From: Pseudomonas fluorescens
GTDB taxonomy: Bacteria > Pseudomonadota > Gammaproteobacteria > Pseudomonadales > Pseudomonadaceae
Assembly (NCBI RefSeq): GCF_902497775.2
Contig: NZ_OZ024668.1
Span: 395,826 to 459,825 of the forward strand
Direction: 5' to 3'
Length of the DNA stretch: 64,000 bases
Part shown: in pieces, positions 41,341-50,297 of the stretch
Layout: the number at the start of each line of letters is the position of its first letter
Numbering within the stretch: the stretch's first letter is position 1
Program-made: the position numbers and the translations under genes
Notes under the pieces: model-generated
The model's database searches: none
Seen by the model: only the letters and a program-made list of their open reading frames with translations
Told to the model about the DNA's origin: nothing

Positions 41341-42537
41341 ATGAGCGGCTCCAATAACAAATCAGGTTTTGCCACCCGCGCCATTCATCACGGTTACAAC
41401 CCGCTGGAGCACAATGGTGCCCTGGTGCCGCCGATCTATCAGACGGCCACCTTTGCTTTTCCGACCGTCGAGTACGGCGCTGCCTGCTTCGCCGGGGAAG
41501 AGAGCGGATACTTCTACAGCCGTATTTCCAACCCCACCCTGGCCCTCCTGGAACAACGCATGGCTTCGCTGGAGGGGGGGGAGGCCGGCTTGGCGCTGGC
41601 CTCGGGCATGGGTGCGATTACCGCCACGCTATGGACCTTGCTACGCCCCGGCGATGAGGTGATGGTGGGGCGCACCCTGTACGGCTGCACCTTTGCCTTT
41701 TTGCACCATGGCATCGGCGAATTTGGCGTCAAGGTCCGGCATGTCGACATGAGCGACCTGCAAGCGGTCGCTGCGGCGATCACCCCCAATACCCGGGTGA
41801 TCTACTTCGAAACCCCGGCCAACCCCAACATGCACATGACCGATATCGCCGCCGTGGCCAAGCTTGCGCACCAGCACGATATCAGTGTGGTGGTTGACAA
41901 CACTTATTGCACTCCGTATCTGCAGCGGCCGCTGGAGTTGGGCGCCGACCTGGTGGTGCATTCGGCGACCAAGTATCTCAGCGGCCATGGCGATATCACC
42001 GCCGGCCTGGTGGTCGGACGCAAGGCATTGGTGGACAGGGTGCGTCTGGAAGGTTTGAAGGACATGACCGGTGCAGTGATGTCGCCCCATGACGCCGCCT
42101 TGCTGATGCGCGGGATGAAAACCCTGACCCTGCGCATGGAGCGCCACTGCAGCAACGCGCAAACCATCGCCGAATACCTGGAGCAACAGCCAGAAGTTGA
42201 ACTGATCAATTACCCAGGCTTACCCGGTTTTGCCCAGTACGAACTGGCCAAGCGGCAGATGCGGATGCCGGGCGGGATGATCGCTTTCGAGCTCAAGGGC
42301 GGTATCACCGCCGGTCGACGTTTCATGAACGCCCTGCAGCTGTTCAGCCGTGCCGTCAGTCTTGGCGATGCCGAATCCCTGGCCCAGCACCCGGCAAGCA
42401 TGACCCACTCCAGCTATACCCCAGAGGAACGTGCGCAGTACGGAATTTCCGAAGGTCTGGTACGACTGTCGGTGGGCCTTGAGGACATCGACGACTTGCT
42501 GGCGGATATTCAGCAGGCGCTCAAGGCCTGCGCCTGA
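41341..42537 (+). CDS. mdeA: L-methionine gamma-lyase
   Basis: 398 residues, the length of the P. putida enzyme. The PLP Lys is in SATKYLSGHGDITAG (around residue 211). Tyr-Gly-Cys in GRTLYGCTFAF gives the Cys characteristic of methionine gamma-lyase rather than cystathionine gamma-synthase or lyase. It splits methionine into methanethiol, ammonia and 2-oxobutyrate. The start is preceded by AGAGG. The next gene, mdeB, begins 25 nt downstream and handles the oxobutyrate. Confidence 0.94.
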   Translation: MSGSNNKSGFATRAIHHGYNPLEHNGALVPPIYQTATFAFPTVEYGAACFAGEESGYFYSRISNPTLALLEQRMASLEGGEAGLALASGMGAITATLWTLLRPGDEVMVGRTLYGCTFAFLHHGIGEFGVKVRHVDMSDLQAVAAAITPNTRVIYFETPANPNMHMTDIAAVAKLAHQHDISVVVDNTYCTPYLQRPLELGADLVVHSATKYLSGHGDITAGLVVGRKALVDRVRLEGLKDMTGAVMSPHDAALLMRGMKTLTLRMERHCSNAQTIAEYLEQQPEVELINYPGLPGFAQYELAKRQMRMPGGMIAFELKGGITAGRRFMNALQLFSRAVSLGDAESLAQHPASMTHSSYTPEERAQYGISEGLVRLSVGLEDIDDLLADIQQALKACA

Positions 42538-42562
42538 ATCCTTCACGGACGAGGTCAATGCA

Positions 42563-45271
42563 ATGGTGGCAATGATGAACCTTGTGCCTGGTGAAGGTGT
42601 GCCGCGGCGCCCGGGCGATCCACAGCAGGACAGCGACCCGGGAGAAACCGCCGAGTGGCTGGACGCACTGGATTCGACCCTGCTGCACTGCGGTCCGGAG
42701 CGCGCGCGGTTTCTGCTTGAGCAGCTTGAAGCCCACGCCCGAGAGCTGGGCCTGGAGCGCGGTGTCCAGGCCTTTTCGGCCTATCGCAATACCTTGTCGG
42801 TGGAGCAGCAGGGCGTCTACCCGGGTGACTTGGAGCTCGATGAACGCATTACCAGTATCCTGCGCTGGAATGCTCTGGCCATGGTCATGCGGGCTAACCA
42901 CGCCTATGGCGACCTCGGTGGGCACATCGCCAGTTATGCCTCGGCAGCAGAAATTTTCGAAGTCGGTTTTCAGTACTTTTTTCGTGGTGAGGCCGGCGGC
43001 GAGCAACGCAGCGCTGACCTGGTGTTCTTCCAGCCGCATTCGGCACCGGGCATTTACGCCCGAGCGTTTCTCGAAGGCCGCCTGAGCGAAGAGCAGTTGG
43101 CCAGCTATCGCCAGGAAGTGGCCGGCAATGGCCTGTGTTCCTATCCGCACCCGTGGCTGATGCCCGACTTTTGGCAGTTCCCGACCGGCTCCATGGGCAT
43201 CGGGCCGATCAACGCCATCTACCAGGCGCGGTTCATGCGCTACCTGCACAATCGCCAGTTGCTCGACACCAGTACCCGGCACGTCTGGGGTGTGTTTGGC
43301 GATGGCGAGATGGACGAGCCGGAGTCCATCGCCGGCCTGACTCTGGCCGCCCGCGAGCAGTTGGATAACCTGACCTTTGTGGTCAACTGCAATCTGCAGC
43401 GCCTGGATGGCCCGGTGCGGGGCAATGGCCAGATCATCCAGGAGCTTGAGGCGCTGTTCAGTGGCGCTGGCTGGAACGTGATCAAGGTGCTCTGGGGCTC
43501 GGAGTGGGACGCGCTGTTCGCCCGCGATACCGAGCATGTGCTGCTGCGCCAGTTGGCTGCGACACCCGACGGGCAGTTCCAGAACCTCGGGGCCAAGGAC
43601 GGGGCCTACAACCTCGAACACTTTTTCAATCAGCAGCCGGCCTTGCAGAAACTGGTCGAGCACATGAGCTCGGCCGAGATCAATGCGCTCAAGCGCGGTG
43701 GCCACGACTTTCGCAAACTGTACGCCGCCTTCGCCGCTGCCAAGGCCTGCAAGGGCCGGCCGACGGTTATTCTGGCCAAGACCAAGAAAGGCTATGGCAT
43801 GAGCGCCGCCGGTGAATCGCGGATGACTGCACACCAGGCCAAGAAGCTCGATGTGCAGGCCTTGCTGGCGTTCCGTGATCGTTTCCATTTGCCGCTGTCG
43901 GACGCGCAGGTCGAGCAGTTGCAGTTCTATCGCCCGGCCGCAGACAGCGCAGAGATGCGCTACCTGCGCGAGCGTCGCACCGCCCTGGGTGGGCCGCTGC
44001 CTGCGCGGCGTAGTGACGTACGCCCGGTGCCGGTCCCGGCGCTGGAGGCCATGGGCGGCTTTGCCCTGCAAGCCGACGGCAAGGAGATGTCCACCACCAT
44101 GGCTGCCGTGCGCATGCTCAGCGCCTGGCTCAAGGCACCGCAGCTGGGACCGCGTGTGGTGCCGATTGTGGCCGACGAGGCGCGCACCTTCGGCATGGCC
44201 AGCCTGTTTCGCCAGATCGGTATCTATTCGCCCCAGGGGCAGTGCTACGAGCCTGAGGACGCAGGTTCGCTGCTGTCTTACAAGGAAGCGCGCGATGGCC
44301 AGCTGCTGGAGGAAGGTATTACCGAAGCCGGAGCGATTTCTTCCTGGGTGGCGGCGGCAACGTCTTACGCGGTGCATGGCGAGCCGATGCTGCCGGTGTA
44401 CATCTATTACTCGATGTTCGGTTTCCAGCGCGTGGGCGACCTGATCTGGGCGGCCGCCGACCAGCGTGCCCGTGGCCTGCTGCTGGGGGCCACTGCCGGG
44501 CGCACGACACTGGGCGGGGAAGGCTTGCAGCATCAGGACGGTTCGAGCCTGGTGATGGCTTCGATGGTGCCCAACTGCCGGGCCTGGGAGCCGTGCTTTG
44601 CCGGTGAGCTGGCGGTGATCCTGGAGTACGCGGCGCGGCGCATGCTCAGCGAACAGCGCGACGAGTTTCACTACGTCGCGGTGATGAACGAAAACTACCC
44701 ACAGCCATCCCTGCCTGCGCAGGTGCATGAAGAGGTCCTGCGCGGCATGTACCGTTATGTCGAACAGCGCGTCGCCGTTGCCCAGGGGCGCGTGCGCCTG
44801 TTGGGCTCCGGGGCGATTCTGCGTGAAGCCATTGCCGCCAGCGAGCTGCTGGCCAGCGATTGGCAGATTGAAAGCGAAGTGTTCAGTGTCACCAGCTTCA
44901 GCGAACTGGCGCGGGAGGCGCGGGATGTTGATCGCGCCGGTCGGCTGGGGCAGGGCAATGGTGATCTCAGCCATGTGCAGCGCTGCCTGGACGGTGATGC
45001 GCCGGTCATCGCTGCCACCGACTACGTGCGGGCCTGGCCGCAATTGATTGCCGAGTATGTGCAAGCGCCTTATGTGACGCTTGGGACTGACGGTTTTGGT
45101 CGTAGTGATACCCGCCAGCAGTTGCGCCGGTTTTTCGAAGTCGATCGCTTCAGTATCGTCCTGGCCAGCTTGCACAGCCTGGTGCGCCAGGGTGGAGTAC
45201 AGCGGCGGGTGCTGGATGAGGCGCGGGAGAAGTATGGGTACCGGGCGGGGGATGCACCTTGGTACTGCTGA
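42563..45271 (+). CDS. mdeB: 2-oxobutyrate dehydrogenase E1-type component MdeB (thiamine diphosphate)
   Basis: 902 residues from the ATG at 42563 (GAGGT 7 nt upstream). It resembles the homodimeric AceE E1 subunit: VFGDGEMDEPESIAGLTLAAREQLDNL and NCNLQRLDGPVRGN form the ThDP motif, and ATAGRTTLGGEGLQHQDGSS lies in the pyrimidine domain. Position behind mdeA points to oxidative decarboxylation of 2-oxobutyrate from methionine rather than pyruvate. There are no E2 or E3 genes here, so it must borrow them. Confidence 0.9.
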   Translation: MVAMMNLVPGEGVPRRPGDPQQDSDPGETAEWLDALDSTLLHCGPERARFLLEQLEAHARELGLERGVQAFSAYRNTLSVEQQGVYPGDLELDERITSILRWNALAMVMRANHAYGDLGGHIASYASAAEIFEVGFQYFFRGEAGGEQRSADLVFFQPHSAPGIYARAFLEGRLSEEQLASYRQEVAGNGLCSYPHPWLMPDFWQFPTGSMGIGPINAIYQARFMRYLHNRQLLDTSTRHVWGVFGDGEMDEPESIAGLTLAAREQLDNLTFVVNCNLQRLDGPVRGNGQIIQELEALFSGAGWNVIKVLWGSEWDALFARDTEHVLLRQLAATPDGQFQNLGAKDGAYNLEHFFNQQPALQKLVEHMSSAEINALKRGGHDFRKLYAAFAAAKACKGRPTVILAKTKKGYGMSAAGESRMTAHQAKKLDVQALLAFRDRFHLPLSDAQVEQLQFYRPAADSAEMRYLRERRTALGGPLPARRSDVRPVPVPALEAMGGFALQADGKEMSTTMAAVRMLSAWLKAPQLGPRVVPIVADEARTFGMASLFRQIGIYSPQGQCYEPEDAGSLLSYKEARDGQLLEEGITEAGAISSWVAAATSYAVHGEPMLPVYIYYSMFGFQRVGDLIWAAADQRARGLLLGATAGRTTLGGEGLQHQDGSSLVMASMVPNCRAWEPCFAGELAVILEYAARRMLSEQRDEFHYVAVMNENYPQPSLPAQVHEEVLRGMYRYVEQRVAVAQGRVRLLGSGAILREAIAASELLASDWQIESEVFSVTSFSELAREARDVDRAGRLGQGNGDLSHVQRCLDGDAPVIAATDYVRAWPQLIAEYVQAPYVTLGTDGFGRSDTRQQLRRFFEVDRFSIVLASLHSLVRQGGVQRRVLDEAREKYGYRAGDAPWYC

Positions 45272-45326
45272 GGCTGTGCTGGCCTCATCGCAGGTCAAGT
45301 CCAGGGGCTGGGTAAGCAGCTCCAAT

Positions 45327-45354
45327 AAAAACCCCGCCATTTGGCGGGGTTTGT
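45327..45354. terminator. Terminator between mdeB and zapG
   Basis: AACCCCGCC and GGCGGGGTT pair around an ATTT loop. A-runs on the left and T-rich sequence on the right allow use from both strands. Confidence 0.9.
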
Positions 45355-45358
45355 ATTT

Positions 45359-45793
45359 TTAGCGCTTGAGCCCGTAATGCTCATCGAGCATGCCCGGGGC
45401 GTTGGGCGCTTTCGGTGCGTAGTCGCGCGGCACCTCGGTGTCCTTCGGCGGGGTCAGGCGATCACGCGCCGGCTGCACGGCCTCGGAGTGCAGGGCGGCC
45501 AGCAGGCGCTGACGGGTGAGTTCGTCCAGGGCCAGGCGGTTGGCGCCTTCGGCCAGGTGATCCTGGACGTCCTGGTAACTTTGGGTCAGTTTCTTGACCA
45601 GCGCAGCCGTACTGTTGAAGTGAGTAACCACCTCATTCTGGTAGCTGTCGAAACGTTCCTGGATGTCATCCAGCTGACGCTGGGTGCTGCTCGGTGCGGC
45701 ATTGGGCAGCAGGCGGGCGACCAGGAAACCAACGACGACACCCACGACGAGGGCCAGGGTCGGCAACAACCAAACTAAGAGCGAGAGTTCCAC
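45359..45793 (-). CDS. zapG: YhcB / ZapG family inner-membrane protein (DUF1043)
   Basis: 144 residues. An N-terminal transmembrane segment (LLVWLLPTLALVVGVVVGFLVARLL) is followed by a coiled-coil part (QRQLDDIQERFDSYQNEVVTHFNSTAALVKKLTQSYQDVQDHLAEGA), as in YhcB. A Pro-rich tail ends the protein. In E. coli YhcB links cell division and envelope synthesis. Encoded next to the alpha/beta hydrolase gene but on the other strand. Confidence 0.9.
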   Translation of the reverse strand: MELSLLVWLLPTLALVVGVVVGFLVARLLPNAAPSSTQRQLDDIQERFDSYQNEVVTHFNSTAALVKKLTQSYQDVQDHLAEGANRLALDELTRQRLLAALHSEAVQPARDRLTPPKDTEVPRDYAPKAPNAPGMLDEHYGLKR

Positions 45794-45931
45794 GAGTCCT
45801 TCCTCTATAAACGGCTTTGCTTTACGTTAACGGCTCGGACCTGCGCTGTATACCGCGAACGATCGCAAATATCTCAGACAGAATCATTCAGCTAGACGAG
45901 TCGACCCTTTCCGAGGTCACGGAGTTTATCC

Positions 45932-46564
45932 TTGCTTATCCGCGAAACCCCCGTATTCATCGATGGCCCGGTCGGCCAACTGGAAGCCTTGTACCTCGAT
46001 GTCGCCGACGCCCGTGGCGTTGTGCTGCTGTGCCACCCCAACCCGGTGCAGGGTGGCACCATGATGAACAAGGTGGTGTCGATGCTGCAGCGCACCGCCC
46101 GCGATGCTGGCTACATCACCCTGCGTTTCAACTACCGCGGCGTTGGTCAGAGTGCCGGCAGCCATGACATGGGCAGCGGTGAAGTGGACGACGCCGAGGC
46201 GGCCGTCACCTGGCTGCGTGAACAACACCCCGAGTTGCCCCTGACCCTGATGGGCTTCTCCTTCGGTGGCTTTGTTGCCGCCAGCCTCGGCGGTCGCCTC
46301 GAAGCCGAAGGCATCCACCTCAAGCACCTGTTCATGGTTGCGCCAGCGGTGATGCGCCTGGGTGACAACCCCTTGCCGCAGCGCGGCGAGCTCAGCGTCA
46401 TCCAGCCGGAAACCGACGAAGTGATCGATCCGCAGATCGTCTACGATTGGTCCGACGCACTACCACGCCCCCATGAGCTGCTGAAAGTGGCAGAATGCGG
46501 ACACTTTTTCCACGGCAAGCTCACCGACCTCAAGGAACTGGTGCTGCCGCGCCTTTCGAACTGA
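45932..46564 (+). CDS. Alpha/beta hydrolase
   Basis: 210 residues. It appears to start at TTG (45932-45934), with GGAG 7 nt upstream; no ATG or GTG in the right place precedes the conserved LIRETPVFIDGPVGQLEALY. Motifs are HPNPVQGGTMMNKVV, the nucleophile GFSFGGFVAAS (around residue 110), and a C-terminal His in ECGHFFHGKL. The family includes cytoplasmic serine hydrolases of unknown substrate. trpS follows after 24 nt, so the two are probably co-transcribed. Confidence 0.88.
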   Translation: MLIRETPVFIDGPVGQLEALYLDVADARGVVLLCHPNPVQGGTMMNKVVSMLQRTARDAGYITLRFNYRGVGQSAGSHDMGSGEVDDAEAAVTWLREQHPELPLTLMGFSFGGFVAASLGGRLEAEGIHLKHLFMVAPAVMRLGDNPLPQRGELSVIQPETDEVIDPQIVYDWSDALPRPHELLKVAECGHFFHGKLTDLKELVLPRLSN

Positions 46565-46588
46565 TACAAGCCTGATAAGCGATTACCC

Positions 46589-47938
46589 ATGACTACGCGC
46601 ATCCTTACCGGTATCACCACCACGGGCACGCCTCACCTGGGCAACTACGCCGGTGCCATCCGCCCGGCGATCCTCGCCAGCCGTGAACCGGGTGTCGACT
46701 CGTTCTACTTCCTGGCCGACTACCACGCCCTGATCAAATGCGATGACCCGCAGCGCATCCAGCGCTCGCGCCTGGAAATCGCCGCGACCTGGCTGGCCGG
46801 TGGCCTGGACCCGGAACGAGTGACCTTCTATCGCCAGTCCGACATTCCGGAAATCCCCGAGCTGACCTGGCTGCTGACCTGCGTCGCGGCCAAGGGCCTG
46901 CTCAACCGTGCGCACGCCTACAAGGCCTCGGTGGACAAGAACGTCGAGAACGGCGAAGACCCGGATGCCGGTATCAGCATGGGCCTGTACAGCTACCCGG
47001 TACTGATGGCCGCCGACATCCTGATGTTCAACGCCAACAAGGTGCCGGTCGGCCGCGACCAGATCCAGCACGTGGAAATGGCCCGCGACATCGGCCAGCG
47101 CTTCAACCACCTGTTCGGCCAGGGCAAGGAGTTCTTCGCCATGCCCGAAGCGCTGATCGAGGAAAGCGTGGCGACGCTGCCGGGCCTTGATGGGCGCAAG
47201 ATGTCCAAGAGCTACGACAACACCATCCCGTTGTTCACCAGCGCCAAGGACATGAAGGATGCCATTTCGCGCATCGTCACCGACTCCCGCGCCCCGGGCG
47301 AAGCCAAAGACCCGGACAACTCGCACCTGTTCACCCTGTTCCAGGCCTTCGCCACTGCCTCGCAAGCTGAAGAATTCCGCAGCGAACTGCTGCAGGGCCT
47401 GGGCTGGGGCGAAGCCAAGCAGCGTCTGTTCCAGTTGCTCGACGGCCAACTGAGCGAGCCGCGTGAGCGTTATCACCAGCTGATCAGCCGCCCGGCCGAC
47501 CTTGAGGACATCCTCCTGGCCGGTGCGCAGAAAGCCCGCAAGGTGGCCACGCCGTTCCTTGGGCAGCTGCGTGAGGCGGTGGGCCTGCGCTCGTTCCGCA
47601 ACATCGAGCAGGCAACTGCCCAGGTCAAGAAGAAGGCGGCCAAGACTGCGCGCTTTGTCAGCTTCCGCGAAGACGACGGCAGTTTCCGCTTCCGTCTGCT
47701 GGCTGCCGATGGCGAGCAACTGCTGCTGTCGCGCAACTTCGCCGACGGCAAGACCGCTGGTGCGGTGAGCAAGCAACTGCAACAGGGCGGCGAGCTCGAT
47801 GTGCGTCACGAAGGCCTGGGCTTCAGCCTGTGGCTGGAAGGCGAGTGCGTCGGTGACGGCCCGCAGTTCGTCGATGCCGCTGCCCGTGACAGCGCGATCG
47901 ACACCCTGCGCGCGGCCCTGGTGCCCCAGCAGGACTGA
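46589..47938 (+). CDS. trpS: Tryptophan-tRNA ligase with C-terminal extension
   Basis: 449 residues. The class I motifs are [10 protein letters not shown] (HIGH-like, around residue 12) and [10 protein letters not shown] (KMSKS, around residue 205). The catalytic and anticodon parts end near residue 340, the usual length of bacterial TrpRS. About 110 further residues follow, with a [19 protein letters not shown] segment that resembles the DUF1508/YegP beta fold. Extended TrpRS of this length is known in Pseudomonas. A terminator follows. Confidence 0.95.
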   Translation: MTTRILTGITTTGTPHLGNYAGAIRPAILASREPGVDSFYFLADYHALIKCDDPQRIQRSRLEIAATWLAGGLDPERVTFYRQSDIPEIPELTWLLTCVAAKGLLNRAHAYKASVDKNVENGEDPDAGISMGLYSYPVLMAADILMFNANKVPVGRDQIQHVEMARDIGQRFNHLFGQGKEFFAMPEALIEESVATLPGLDGRKMSKSYDNTIPLFTSAKDMKDAISRIVTDSRAPGEAKDPDNSHLFTLFQAFATASQAEEFRSELLQGLGWGEAKQRLFQLLDGQLSEPRERYHQLISRPADLEDILLAGAQKARKVATPFLGQLREAVGLRSFRNIEQATAQVKKKAAKTARFVSFREDDGSFRFRLLAADGEQLLLSRNFADGKTAGAVSKQLQQGGELDVRHEGLGFSLWLEGECVGDGPQFVDAAARDSAIDTLRAALVPQQD

Positions 47939-47970
47939 ACGGCTTATCGGAAGTCTGATTGCCATTATCC

Positions 47971-48001
47971 CGGGCCGTCGCTACAGTGACGGCCCGTTTT
48001 T
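47971..48001 (+). terminator. Rho-independent terminator after trpS
   Basis: A 9-bp GC-rich stem (CGGGCCGTC / GACGGCCCG) with an 8-nt loop is followed by five T residues. Confidence 0.9.
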
Positions 48002-48020
48002 GTTACCTTGCTAACGAATT

Positions 48021-49115
48021 ATGACGCCCCTAGAACGATATCAAGCAGATCTGAAACGTCCCGAATTCTTCCATGATGCGGCGCAGGAAACTGCAGTGCG
48101 TCATCTGCAGCGCCTGTACGACGATCTGATCGCGGCGCAGAACAACAAGCCGGGCGTGTTCGGCAAGTTGTTCGGCAAGAAGGACCAGGCACCGGTCAAG
48201 GGCTTGTACTTCTGGGGTGGGGTAGGCCGCGGCAAGACCTACCTGGTCGACACGTTCTTCGAAGCGCTGCCGTTCAAGCAGAAGGTGCGCACGCACTTCC
48301 ACCGCTTCATGAAGCGCGTCCATGAGGAAATGAAAACCCTCAAGGGCGAGAAGAACCCGCTGACCATCATCGCCAAGCGTTTCTCCGATGAAGCGCGGGT
48401 GATCTGCTTCGACGAGTTCTTCGTCTCCGACATTACCGACGCGATGATCCTCGGCACCTTGATGGAGGAGCTGTTCAAGAACGGCGTGACCCTGGTGGCC
48501 ACCTCCAACATCGTGCCCGACGGCTTGTACAAGGACGGCCTGCAGCGCGCGCGTTTCCTGCCGGCGATTGCCCTGATCAAGCAGAACACCGAGATCGTCA
48601 ACGTCGACAGCGGCGTCGACTACCGCCTGCGTCACCTGGAGCAGGCTGAACTGTTCCACTTCCCGCTGGACGAAGCCGCTCACGAAAGCCTGCGCAAAAG
48701 CTTCAAGGCACTGACGCCGGAGTGCACCCAGGCGGTTGAGAACGACGTGCTGGTGATCGAGAACCGCGAGATTCGTGCGTTGCGCACTTGTGATGACGTG
48801 GCCTGGTTCGAATTCCGCGAACTGTGCGACGGCCCGCGCAGCCAGAACGACTACATCGAACTGGGCAAGATCTTCCATGCCGTGCTGCTGAGCGACGTCG
48901 AACAGATGAGCGTGGCCACCGATGACATCGCCCGGCGCTTCATCAACATGGTCGACGAGTTCTATGACCGCAACGTCAAGCTGATCATCTCGGCCGAGGT
49001 TGAGCTCAAGGACCTGTACACCGGTGGTCGCCTGACCTTCGAATTCCAGCGCACCTTGAGCCGCTTGCTGGAGATGCAGTCCCACGAATTCCTGTCGCGG
49101 GCGCATAAGCCTTAA
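48021..49115 (+). CDS. zapE: Cell division ATPase ZapE (AFG1 family)
   Basis: 364 residues. Walker A is GGVGRGKTYLVD (around residue 68) and Walker B is VICFDEFFVSDITDA. The C-terminal LTFEFQRTLSRLLEMQS is also family-typical. In E. coli ZapE acts at the septum and is needed under stress or low oxygen. The start is the ATG giving MTPLERYQAD. A REP pair follows. Confidence 0.93.
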   Translation: MTPLERYQADLKRPEFFHDAAQETAVRHLQRLYDDLIAAQNNKPGVFGKLFGKKDQAPVKGLYFWGGVGRGKTYLVDTFFEALPFKQKVRTHFHRFMKRVHEEMKTLKGEKNPLTIIAKRFSDEARVICFDEFFVSDITDAMILGTLMEELFKNGVTLVATSNIVPDGLYKDGLQRARFLPAIALIKQNTEIVNVDSGVDYRLRHLEQAELFHFPLDEAAHESLRKSFKALTPECTQAVENDVLVIENREIRALRTCDDVAWFEFRELCDGPRSQNDYIELGKIFHAVLLSDVEQMSVATDDIARRFINMVDEFYDRNVKLIISAEVELKDLYTGGRLTFEFQRTLSRLLEMQSHEFLSRAHKP

Positions 49116-49129
49116 TCGGCGGTGCTTTC

Positions 49130-49178
49130 ATCGCGGGGCAAGCCCGCTCCTACCGGTAGGAGCGGGCTTGCCCGCGAT
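49130..49178. repeat. REP pair, right copy one base short
   Basis: Two inverted REP copies with a very short loop lie between zapE and the converging GlxA-type gene. The right copy has CTTGCCCGCGAT instead of CTTGCCCCGCGAT. Confidence 0.9.
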
Positions 49179-49186
49179 GAGGCCTT

Positions 49187-50185
49187 TCAGGCCTCCTGCA
49201 TAAATTGCTGCCGATACTGATTCGGCGACAACTCCGTGTGCTGCCTGAACAACCGGGCAAAGAAACTCGCATCGTCGTAACCCACTTCATAGCTGATGGT
49301 CTTGATGCTCTTGCGCGTGCCCGACAGCAAGCCCTTGGCTGTTTCGATCCGCAGTCGTTGCAGGTAGTGCAGCGGCTTGTCGCCGGTGGCGCTCTGGAAG
49401 CGGCGCATGAAGTTGCGAATGCTCATGCCGTGATTGCGGGCCACGTCCTCGAAGCGGAACTTGTCGGCGAAATGCTCTTCGAGCCAGTGCTGGATCTGCA
49501 GGATGATCAGGTCCTGGTGCAGTTTCTGCCCGCCAAAGCCCATGCGCCCCGGGGTGTAGTTGCGCTGTACTTCGTAGAGGATGTCGCGGGCCACCGCTTG
49601 CGCCACGTTGGCCCCGCAGAAACGCTCGATCAGGTAGATGTACAGGTCGCAGGCCGAGGTGGCGCCGCCGGCGCAGTAGAGGTTGTCGGCGTCGGTCAGG
49701 TGCTTGTCCTGGTTGAGGCTGACCTTGGGGAAGCGCTCTTCGAACTGGCCGAAGAAGCGCCAGTAGGTGGTTGCCTCCTTGCCGTCGAGCAGCCCGGCTT
49801 CGGCCAGCCAGAACACGCCGCTGGCCTCGCCGCAGAGCACCGCGCCGTGCGCGTGCTGCTCGCGTAGCCAGGGCAGTACTTGCGGGTAGCGCTGGCAGAG
49901 GGCATCGAAATCGTCCCAGAACGCCGGCAGGATGATGATGTCGGCCTGCTCCAGGCCGCTGTCGACCGGCAGCATCACCTCGCTGAAGCTGCGTACGGGC
50001 TGGCCGTCAGGGCTCACCAGGCGGGTTTCGAATATCGGCTGCAGGCCCAGGCCCAATTGTTTGCTGTAGCGCAGGCTGGCCAGGTGGAAGAAATCCTTGG
50101 CCTGCATCAGGGTCGATGCAAAGACGTTGTCGATGGCCAGGATACTGACGCGCCGCAAGGACGCCGTGGGTTGGGTAAACATCAT
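49187..50185 (-). CDS. GlxA family AraC-type transcriptional regulator
   Basis: 332 residues. The N-terminal DJ-1/PfpI-like domain (residues about 10-190) has VLCGEASGVFWLAEAGLLDGKEATTYW, resembling the Cys elbow of this superfamily. The C-terminal AraC domain has two helix-turn-helix units, one in VARNHGMSIRNFMRRFQSATGDKPL and one in ISYEVGYDDASFFARLFRQHTELSP. Regulators of this type often control catabolism of quaternary amines or amino acids. The target is unknown; the aldo-keto reductase gene upstream runs on the same strand. Confidence 0.9.
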   Translation of the reverse strand: MMFTQPTASLRRVSILAIDNVFASTLMQAKDFFHLASLRYSKQLGLGLQPIFETRLVSPDGQPVRSFSEVMLPVDSGLEQADIIILPAFWDDFDALCQRYPQVLPWLREQHAHGAVLCGEASGVFWLAEAGLLDGKEATTYWRFFGQFEERFPKVSLNQDKHLTDADNLYCAGGATSACDLYIYLIERFCGANVAQAVARDILYEVQRNYTPGRMGFGGQKLHQDLIILQIQHWLEEHFADKFRFEDVARNHGMSIRNFMRRFQSATGDKPLHYLQRLRIETAKGLLSGTRKSIKTISYEVGYDDASFFARLFRQHTELSPNQYRQQFMQEA

Positions 50186-50260
50186 TTTCTTTATTCTTAT
50201 AGGGTAGAGTGGTCAATCACCGGCTGGATCGTCTTATTTTTTGGCGATTGTGTCTACCCT

Positions 50261-50288
50261 CGGTTCCCACCTTGTTGGTGGGAGCCGG
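50261..50288. terminator. Hairpin after the aldo-keto reductase pseudogene
   Basis: CGGTTCCCACC and GGTGGGAGCCG pair over 11 positions with one mismatch and a 5-nt loop. It lies just after the minus-strand reductase. No T-run follows on that strand. Confidence 0.5.
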
Positions 50289-50297
50289 GGTCGCGCC

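Noticed and set aside
42521..45340. A 939-codon open frame on the minus strand opposite mdeB
   Set aside because: It mirrors mdeB codon positions; the translation is His/Arg/Gln-rich with no domain, and mdeB itself has clear ThDP motifs.
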